From contig JAFUPE010000030.1 in NCBI GenBank assembly GCA_017481395.1, positions 1-6,503 on the forward strand: DNA of 6,503 bases, in the 5' to 3' direction. The position numbers and the translations under genes are program-made. Position 1 is the first letter of the stretch, and every line of letters starts with the position of its first letter. The notes beneath the pieces were generated by a model. It was given only the letters and a program-made list of their open reading frames with translations, was not told the origin of the DNA and did no database searches. Source of the DNA: Ruminococcus sp. Its GTDB lineage: Bacteria > Bacillota_A > Clostridia > Oscillospirales > Acutalibacteraceae. This document shows, one piece after another, positions 1 through 3,329 of the stretch.

Positions 1-303
1 ACAATAGTTACAATCACAGATACAGCCGGTAACGCTATATCTTGGGCAAGTGCCGGTGGTTTAGGCTTCCGCGGCTCAAGAAAGAGCACACCATTCGCTG
101 CTCAGACAGCTGCTGAAACTGCAGCCAAGGCAGCTATGGAACACGGCATGAAGACAGTAGAAGTTTACGTTAAGGGTCCTGGTGCAGGTAGAGAAGCTGC
201 AATCAGAGCACTTCAGGCAACAGGTCTTGATGTTACAATGATCAAGGACGTAACTCCTATTCCTCATAACGGTTGTAGACCACCGAAGAGAAGAAGAGTC
301 TGA
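1..303 (+). CDS. rpsK: 30S ribosomal protein S11, C-terminal part (5' truncated)
   Basis: S11 sits on the platform of the small ribosomal subunit, where it contacts 16S rRNA near the mRNA exit path. The window opens inside the gene in frame 1 and shows 100 codons ending in TGA. About 30 N-terminal residues are therefore missing compared with the usual length of about 130. Recognisable family blocks are [20 protein letters not shown] near the start, [11 protein letters not shown], the [15 protein letters not shown] loop, and the C-terminal [18 protein letters not shown], where the [10 protein letters not shown] tail is diagnostic. The gene lies 32 bp upstream of rpsD and is surely co-transcribed with it; rpsM would be expected just outside the window. 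Identification is close to certain. Confidence 0.98.
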   Translation, partial: TIVTITDTAGNAISWASAGGLGFRGSRKSTPFAAQTAAETAAKAAMEHGMKTVEVYVKGPGAGREAAIRALQATGLDVTMIKDVTPIPHNGCRPPKRRRV

Positions 304-335
304 TTGTAATTAAACGTAAAGGAGGAAATTGGATA

Positions 336-929
336 ATGGCAGTTAATAGACAACCCGTTCTAAAGAGATGTAAGACTTTGGGCATCAACCCAACAGTTAT
401 GGGTATTGACAAGTCTTCTAACAGAAACCCTAAGCAGGGCAGAAAGAAGCAGTCAGAATACGGTTTGCAGCTTAATGAAAAGCAGAAGGTTAAGTTTATC
501 TACGGTGTACTTGAAAAGCAGTTCAGAAAGTACTACGTAATGGCTACAAAGAGACAGGGTATCACAGGTGAGATGCTTCTTCAGATCCTTGAGTCAAGAC
601 TTGACAATGTTGTTTTCAGACTAGGCTTGGCTAATACAAGACGTGAAGCAAGACAGATTGTTAATCACGGTCATATCACAGTAAACGGTCAGAAGGTAGA
701 TATTCCATCATACCTTGTTAAGCCGGGTGATGTAGTAGCAGTAAGAGAAAAGAGTAAGAACTCTGTTAGAATAAAGGAAATCGTTGAAACAAACGCAAAT
801 AGAGTTGTTCCAAAGTGGCTTTCAATGGACAAGAACACACTTACAGGTAAGGTTCTTGCACTAGCTACAAGAGAAGATATCGACTACGAAGTAGAAGAAC
901 ATCTTATCGTCGAACTTTATTCTAAATAA
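336..929 (+). CDS. rpsD: 30S ribosomal protein S4, cysteine-poor (C-) form
   Basis: S4 is a primary 16S rRNA binding protein that nucleates assembly of the 30S body and contributes to decoding fidelity. The ATG is fixed by AAAGGAGG at 318-325, ten bases upstream. The 197 residues fit the family length (about 200). The N-terminal domain contains [16 protein letters not shown] (37-52). The S4 RNA-binding domain runs from about residue 87 ([20 protein letters not shown]) through [20 protein letters not shown] to [10 protein letters not shown]. The tail VPKWLSMD and LIVELYSK is typical. Only one cysteine (C12) is present, so the N-terminal zinc finger of C+ S4 proteins is absent. S4 is a known translational autoregulator of alpha-operon or rpsD transcripts in other bacteria; no S4 target can be proven here, though the hairpins just downstream are candidates. 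Confidence 0.98.
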   Translation: MAVNRQPVLKRCKTLGINPTVMGIDKSSNRNPKQGRKKQSEYGLQLNEKQKVKFIYGVLEKQFRKYYVMATKRQGITGEMLLQILESRLDNVVFRLGLANTRREARQIVNHGHITVNGQKVDIPSYLVKPGDVVAVREKSKNSVRIKEIVETNANRVVPKWLSMDKNTLTGKVLALATREDIDYEVEEHLIVELYSK

Positions 930-936
930 TTACATG

Positions 937-949
937 TTACCCTCGGTAA
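937..949 (+). other. Small hairpin directly after rpsD
   Basis: TTACC (937-941) pairs with GGTAA (945-949) across a 3-nt loop, eight bases after the rpsD stop. There is no T-tract after it, so it is not a terminator. It may stack with or compete with the larger stem-loop at 974-1011. The octamer TACATGTT flanks it at 931-938 and recurs at 961-968. Confidence 0.4.
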
Positions 950-973
950 GTGGATATATATACATGTTGTTAA

Positions 974-1011
974 GAGCTATTCCGAAGCGTAGAGGGTTTC
1001 GGAATATGCTC
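974..1011 (+). promoter_or_regulatory. Stem-loop in the rpsD-rpoA intergenic leader
   Basis: GAGC plus TATTCCGAA (974-986) pairs with TTCGGAATA (998-1006) plus GCTC (1008-1011). This gives a 13-bp stem with a single bulged T at 1007 and an 11-nt loop rich in G and A (987-997). It ends ten bases before the rpoA ribosome binding site (GAGGAGGG, 1021-1028). No T-run follows, so it should not terminate transcription. Likely roles are an RNase processing site, 3'-end protection of the ribosomal part of the mRNA, or a translational control element for rpoA. The pairing is seen in the sequence; the role is inferred. Confidence 0.6.
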
Positions 1012-1035
1012 AGATTATAAGAGGAGGGTTCTGAA

Positions 1036-1986
1036 ATGATAGAAATGGAAAAGCCTAATATAGAATGCGTTGAGATGAGTGAAGACGGCAGATACGGTAA
1101 ATTCGTTGTATCTCCATTAGAGCGTGGTTACGGAACTACACTTGGCAACTCACTTCGCAGAATTTTACTTTCATCATTGCCTGGTGCAGCTGCAACATCA
1201 ATCAAGATTGAAGGCGTGCAGCATGAATTTTCAACAGTACCTGGTGTTACAGAAGATGTTACAGAGCTAATTCTTAACATCAAGAAGCTTGCCTTGAAGA
1301 TTCACGGCGATCTTCCAAAGACTGTTTACATCGAAGCAAAGGGTGCTCAGGAAATCACAGCAGGCGATATAAAGCGTGATGATGATGTTGAGATTTTTAA
1401 TCCTGACCTTCATATTGCAACGCTTAATGAAGACGCTAATCTTTATATTGAGATTACTCTATCAAAGGGCAGAGGCTATGTGAGTGCTGAAAAGAACAAG
1501 CAGGCTATGCAGCCGGTAATCGGAGTAATCCCTGTGGATTCTATCTATACTCCTGTAACTAAGGTTAATTATACAGTAGAAAACACTCGTGTGGGTCAAT
1601 ATACAGATAGAGAAGAGTTGGCAGTTGAACTTTGGACAAACGGTACTATCAAGCCTGATGAGGCAGTATCTTTGGCTGCAAAGATTATGAATGACTTGCT
1701 TTCATTGTTCGTAGACCTTTCAGATGATGCTAAGAATGCTGAAATCATTGTTGAAAAGGAAGAGAACAAGAAGGAAAAGGTTCTTGAAATGACTATTGAA
1801 GAACTTGATTTGTCAGTTCGTTCATATAACTGCTTGAAGCGTGCAGGTATCAATACGGTTGAAGACCTTACAAACAAGTCTGAAGAAGACATGATGAAGG
1901 TCAGAAACCTTGGTAGAAAGTCGCTTGAAGAAGTCATAAACAAATTGAATGGTTTAGGTCTTTACCTTAAAAAAGAAGAAGATTAA
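1036..1986 (+). CDS. rpoA: DNA-directed RNA polymerase subunit alpha
   Basis: Alpha dimerises to start RNA polymerase assembly, and its C-terminal domain contacts UP elements and transcription activators. The start is supported by GAGGAGGG at 1021-1028, with a 7-nt spacing. The 316 residues match the normal length (about 315). The N-terminal domain shows the conserved [20 protein letters not shown] segment (26-45), which forms the dimer interface. The [20 protein letters not shown] stretch (181-200) precedes the end of this domain, and a lysine- and glutamate-rich linker spans about 233-249. The C-terminal domain (250-316) holds [13 protein letters not shown], in which R262, N265 and C266 correspond to the E. 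coli DNA-contacting residues R265, N268 and C269. Its helix-hairpin-helix [10 protein letters not shown] follows. The gene is 14 bp upstream of rplQ and shares its transcript. Confidence 0.99.
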   Translation: MIEMEKPNIECVEMSEDGRYGKFVVSPLERGYGTTLGNSLRRILLSSLPGAAATSIKIEGVQHEFSTVPGVTEDVTELILNIKKLALKIHGDLPKTVYIEAKGAQEITAGDIKRDDDVEIFNPDLHIATLNEDANLYIEITLSKGRGYVSAEKNKQAMQPVIGVIPVDSIYTPVTKVNYTVENTRVGQYTDREELAVELWTNGTIKPDEAVSLAAKIMNDLLSLFVDLSDDAKNAEIIVEKEENKKEKVLEMTIEELDLSVRSYNCLKRAGINTVEDLTNKSEEDMMKVRNLGRKSLEEVINKLNGLGLYLKKEED

Positions 1987-2000
1987 TAGGAGGTAACAGT

Positions 2001-2345
2001 ATGCCGGGAACAAGAAAGTTAAATCGTCCAACAGACCAGAGAAAAGCTATGCTACGTAACCTTGTAACAAGCTTCCTGGAAAATGGCAGAATTGAAACTA
2101 CTTTGACAAGAGCTAAGGAAACTCAGAGTATGGCTGAAAAGATGATTACTCTTGGTAAGACAAATACTCTACATTCTCGTCGTCAGGCATTGGAGTTCAT
2201 CACTAAAGAAGACGTTGTAACAAAGGTTTTCGCTGAAATAGCTCCTAAGTATGCTGACAGAAACGGCGGTTACACAAGAATTTACCAGACAGGTCCTCGT
2301 CGTGGCGACAGTGCACCAATGGCAATTCTTGAGCTTGTAGACTAA
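2001..2345 (+). CDS. rplQ: 50S ribosomal protein L17
   Basis: L17 binds 23S rRNA domain III near the polypeptide exit tunnel. The ATG follows AGGAGGT (1988-1994) with six bases between; the ribosome binding site lies in the 14-bp gap after rpoA, indicating tight co-transcription. The 114 residues are at the short end of the family and correspond to the bacterial core without a C-terminal extension. Diagnostic segments are the N-terminal [20 protein letters not shown], the [11 protein letters not shown] helix (30-40), and the C-terminal [17 protein letters not shown] followed by [10 protein letters not shown]. It is the last gene of the operon, because a strong terminator follows 12 bp after the stop. 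The energy-coupling transporter genes often found after rplQ in Firmicutes are absent here. Confidence 0.98.
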   Translation: MPGTRKLNRPTDQRKAMLRNLVTSFLENGRIETTLTRAKETQSMAEKMITLGKTNTLHSRRQALEFITKEDVVTKVFAEIAPKYADRNGGYTRIYQTGPRRGDSAPMAILELVD

Positions 2346-2357
2346 TTAAAGCTTTTT

Positions 2358-2386
2358 AAAAGACGGTTCACATGAACCGTCTTTTT
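2358..2386 (+). terminator. Rho-independent terminator of the alpha operon
   Basis: AAAAGACGGTTC (2358-2369) pairs perfectly with GAACCGTCTTTT (2374-2385) across the 4-nt loop ACAT. The T-run at 2382-2386 provides the U-tract. The A-run on the left arm means the hairpin may also work on the - strand. It marks the end of the ribosomal operon. Confidence 0.95.
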
Positions 2387-2426
2387 GTATGCAAAATTAC
2401 ATTTATATGACTTTTTGAATATATTG

Positions 2427-2455
2427 TTGAATTTTGAATAATATAGATATATAAT
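2427..2455 (+). promoter_or_regulatory. Promoter of the small-peptide (toxin-like) mRNA
   Basis: TTGAAT (2427-2432) and a perfect TATAAT (2450-2455) are separated by exactly 17 bp within AT-rich DNA. Transcription would begin near 2462, which is the first base of the 5' hairpin. This placement matches the view that the hairpin caps the mRNA. Confidence 0.8.
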
Positions 2456-2461
2456 GTCGTT

Positions 2462-2562
2462 GTCGGAGTAATCCGACGTTAAAGGTAAGACTTAAAACAG
2501 TGTAAAAGCTGGGCGGTTATGCCACCCCAAATTCCAACATTTATAGTCGGGAAAGGTGGTGG
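2462..2562 (+). promoter_or_regulatory. Structured 5' leader of the small-peptide mRNA
   Basis: The predicted RNA begins with a hairpin, GTCGGA (2462-2467) and TCCGAC (2472-2477), closed by a GUAA (GNRA-type) tetraloop. Directly behind is CGTTAAAGGT (2477-2486), the proposed contact site for the antisense RNA. GGTAAGACT (2484-2492) can pair, using G-U pairs and one mismatch, with the GGTTATGCC segment at 2515-2523. GCCACC (2521-2526) can instead pair with GGTGGT (2555-2560) and hide the ribosome binding site. The two pairings share bases 2521-2523 and are mutually exclusive. Such 5' caps and shielded binding sites are known features of type I toxin mRNAs. The pairings are seen by eye; their use in the cell is inferred. 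Confidence 0.55.
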
Positions 2563-2567
2563 TTAAT

Positions 2568-2636
2568 GTGGATTACGTCTACATAATGATGTATTTAATT
2601 ACGCTTATTATATTAGTAATTTCCATAAAAAAATAA
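2568..2636 (+). CDS. 22-residue hydrophobic peptide, candidate type I toxin
   Basis: A GTG start at 2568 gives MDYVYIMMYLITLIILVISI followed by KK and TAA. Residues 3-20 form one uninterrupted hydrophobic helix with a charged KK end, enough for a single membrane span. AAAGGTGG (2552-2559) lies 8 bases upstream and differs at one base from the ideal AAAGGAGG. The size, composition, own promoter, shielded ribosome binding site, and convergent short RNA sharing a terminator all match type I toxins such as Fst/Ldr and the short holin-like toxins of Firmicutes, which damage or depolarise the membrane. I cannot assign it to one of these families from sequence alone. An ATG at 2566 overlaps the GTG out of frame and gives a 6-codon dead end that may dampen translation. 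A shorter in-frame start exists at ATG 2586. Confidence 0.6.
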   Translation: MDYVYIMMYLITLIILVISIKK

Positions 2637-2717
2637 CGCCAGCCCTTCCAAAGCTTTAGCGTTATTCTTTTAATAACCTAATGTTTGGCATAACCGTTTA
2701 AGGTCTTGCCTTTTTCT
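2625..2717 (-). ncRNA. Candidate antitoxin antisense RNA (about 93 nt)
   Basis: A - strand promoter at 2724-2751 would start this RNA near 2717, and the strong U7 terminator ends it near 2625. It overlaps the toxin mRNA tail to tail over about 45 bases, including the last codons of the peptide and the shared terminator. Its 5' part forms a hairpin (2710 down to 2687): GGCA pairs with TGCC and ACC with GGT around the loop TTAAAC. The loop and flank, read ACCTTAAACG, are complementary at 9 of 10 bases to 2477-2486 of the toxin mRNA, and the loop contains a YUNR motif of the U-turn type used by many antisense RNAs. No reading frame beyond nine codons is present. Such arrangements let the short RNA block toxin translation. 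Existence of the RNA is predicted, not shown. Confidence 0.6.
2632..2671. terminator. Bidirectional terminator shared by the two convergent RNAs
   Basis: AATAACGC (2632-2639) pairs with GCGTTATT (2659-2666) over a 19-nt loop in which AGC (2641-2643) and GCT (2653-2655) can extend the stem. On the - strand seven U residues (complement of 2627-2633) follow, making a strong terminator. On the + strand the tail is ATTCTTTT (2664-2671), somewhat weaker. The left arm overlaps the peptide stop codon. A shared bidirectional terminator is the hallmark of par/fst-like type I loci. Confidence 0.8.
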
Positions 2718-2723
2718 ATAACC

Positions 2724-2751
2724 ATTATAACACAGATTTTGAAAAAAGCAA
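2724..2751 (-). promoter_or_regulatory. Promoter of the antisense RNA
   Basis: On the - strand TTGCTT (complement of 2746-2751) and a perfect TATAAT (complement of 2724-2729) are 16 bp apart. A poly-T stretch lies just downstream of the -35. Its match to consensus is as good as that of the toxin promoter, as expected for an abundant antitoxin RNA. Confidence 0.75.
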
Positions 2752-2790
2752 GGATTTTTTTGAATTAGGAATTAGAAATTAGAAATTAAT

Positions 2791-2828
2791 AATTTTGGTT
2801 GATATTGCAAGGCAAATCAACCAAAATT
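2791..2828. repeat. Long inverted repeat (17-bp stem)
   Basis: AATTTTGGTTGAT (2791-2803) is the exact reverse complement of ATCAACCAAAATT (2816-2828). Inside it TTGC (2805-2808) pairs with GCAA (2812-2815) around AAG, with one bulged A at 2804. The hairpin has no T-tract that would make it a clear terminator. The right arm is repeated downstream at 2994 onward. Confidence 0.8.
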
Positions 2829-2861
2829 CTGCACTCTGCATTCATCAATACTGCACATCGT

Positions 2862-2896
2862 TTGCCCTTAGGCAATCTCATTTTGCGTCAGCAAAC
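2862..2896. repeat. Short nested inverted repeats
   Basis: TTGCC (2862-2866) pairs with GGCAA (2871-2875) across CTTA. An outer pair GTTTGC (2860-2865) and GCAAAC (2891-2896) competes with it. Both are short and may be chance, but they fit the palindrome-rich character of the block. Confidence 0.4.
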
Positions 2897-2903
2897 AATT
2901 TTT

Positions 2904-2961
2904 CGCCAGCGCTTCCAAGGCTCCCCTGTGTAAGGGGAGCTGTCACGTAGTGACTGAGGGG
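2904..2961. repeat. REP-like double-hairpin element
   Basis: GCTCCCC (2920-2926) pairs with GGGGAGC (2934-2940) across TGTGTAA. GTCAC (2942-2946) pairs with GTGAC (2950-2954) across GTA. The element continues TGAGGGGTTG. From memory, very similar sequence is dispersed in many copies between genes of Clostridiales, and the variable second hairpin is typical; I could not check this here. It is non-coding and probably mobile or mobilised in trans. Its left edge, 2904-2922, is shared with the toxin-locus terminator loop. Confidence 0.65.
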
Positions 2962-2981
2962 TTGTAATAAAACTAAATGAA

Positions 2982-3000
2982 GATTTGCTTTAAGCAAATC
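2982..3000. repeat. 19-bp near-perfect palindrome
   Basis: GATTTGCTT (2982-2990) and AAGCAAATC (2992-3000) are exact inverted copies around a single T. The right arm runs into AACCA, completing the second copy of GCAAATCAACCA, so it is related to the hairpin at 2791-2828. Confidence 0.7.
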
Positions 3001-3020
3001 AACCATAATTATTCAATCTT

Positions 3021-3048
3021 CACTATTCACTATTCACTATTCATTATT
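3021..3048. repeat. 7-bp tandem repeat, four units
   Basis: CACTATT is repeated exactly three times (3021-3041), followed by CATTATT (3042-3048). The unit length equals that of the GAATTAG-like array at 2762-2789, suggesting that the two arrays are the two ends of one element. Slippage could change the copy number. Confidence 0.8.
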
Positions 3049-3070
3049 TTCACGCAGTGAAAAAATAAAA

Positions 3071-3088
3071 TTGTGTAATTTTACACAA
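3071..3088. promoter_or_regulatory. Perfect palindrome upstream of a promoter, candidate operator
   Basis: TTGTGTAA (3071-3078) and TTACACAA (3081-3088) are exact inverted copies separated by TT. The site ends 8 bp before the -35 box at 3097, so its centre lies near -52 relative to the predicted start. That is a usual place for an activator binding site. No regulator gene is in the window. Confidence 0.5.
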
Positions 3089-3096
3089 AATTTTCC

Positions 3097-3125
3097 TTGA
3101 CTTTGTTAAATTAATGTGTTACTAT
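3097..3125 (+). promoter_or_regulatory. Promoter of the large exported protein gene
   Basis: TTGACT (3097-3102, five of six consensus bases) and TACTAT (3120-3125, four of six) are exactly 17 bp apart. Transcription would start near 3132 and give a leader of about 200 nt before the ATG at 3330. No better promoter is seen closer to the gene, although AT-rich sequence around 3148-3158 could hold a second one. Confidence 0.6.
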
Positions 3126-3173
3126 TACCTTAGTATAAAGTTACCTTATTATATTGTATGAACTTATAGGTAA
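3125..3173 (+). repeat. Duplicated TTACCTTA with an inverted partner
   Basis: TTACCTTA occurs at 3125-3132 and 3141-3148, 16 bp apart, and TAGGTAA at 3167-3173 is complementary to the core of either copy. Near the predicted start of transcription these could be a repeated protein binding site. Alternatively, at least the second copy and the inverted one could form a leader hairpin. Confidence 0.4.
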
Positions 3174-3224
3174 TTTTAAAAAACAAATCCCCGGTTTACA
3201 TTTAAATATAGCAGACGGGCGCCG

Positions 3225-3269
3225 AGCATAGGGTACCCTATGCTTTTATGCTATACGCGTATAGCATAA
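3225..3269 (+). promoter_or_regulatory. Two adjacent perfect palindromes in the leader
   Basis: The first palindrome (3225-3244) is 20 bp, AGCATAGGGT meeting ACCCTATGCT. The second (3246-3269) is 24 bp, TTATGCTATACG meeting CGTATAGCATAA. Their centres are 23 bp apart. The shared hexamer lies as AGCATA, TATGCT, TATGCT, AGCATA, so arms 1 or 4 can pair with arms 2 or 3. In RNA the first hairpin is followed by only four U residues, hence at best a weak terminator. As DNA they could be a paired operator. They lie 60 bp upstream of the start codon. No known riboswitch class was recognised. Confidence 0.6.
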
Positions 3270-3329
3270 TGATTCCTTTAAACAGGAAAATATGTGAAGC
3301 GGGAAAAATTATTTTTAGGAGGAAAAACC

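Larger units (their letters stand above)
2762..3063. repeat. Mosaic of intergenic repeats, no gene
   Basis: No reading frame or conserved gene is visible in these 300 bases. Four 7-bp units of the form GAATTAG/AAATTAG (2762-2789) form the left edge. Four 7-bp units of CACTATT/CATTATT (3021-3048) form the right edge, followed by a TTTTCAC-gca-GTGAAAA hairpin (3047-3063). Between them lie several inverted repeats, listed separately. GCAAATCAACCA occurs twice (2812-2823 and 2994-3005), extending to 16 of 17 matches. The layout suggests one or more MITE-like or REP-like elements, perhaps nested. No transposase or target-site duplication can be made out, so the boundaries are approximate. Confidence 0.6.

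Noticed and set aside
76..267. 63-codon open frame on the - strand
   Set aside because: It lies wholly opposite rpsK, has no ribosome binding site, and its cysteine- and serine-rich content is what the complement of S11 codons yields.
950..1000. Internal promoter for rpoA
   Set aside because: TATATA-like bases are present around 955, but no -35 box occurs at a proper distance.
1596..1943. 115-codon open frame on the - strand
   Set aside because: It is the complement of the rpoA 3' half, serine- and phenylalanine-rich, with no similarity to any family I know.
2660..2696. Nine-codon frame starting MPNIRLLKE in the antisense RNA
   Set aside because: It lacks a ribosome binding site and is neither hydrophobic nor conserved-looking; the RNA is better read as non-coding.
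2762..3048. CRISPR array
   Set aside because: The repeats are 7 bp, contiguous and without spacers, so they are simple tandem repeats.
3225..3248. Strong intrinsic terminator before the exported protein gene
   Set aside because: The hairpin is perfect, but only four T residues follow and they belong to the next palindrome. A full stop before the only downstream gene is unlikely; weak attenuation stays possible.
3180..3325. Possible riboswitch in the leader of the exported protein gene
   Set aside because: The sequence was compared by eye with motifs of c-di-GMP, c-di-AMP, cobalamin, TPP, glycine, purine and preQ1 riboswitches; none fits. Only the palindromes are supported.
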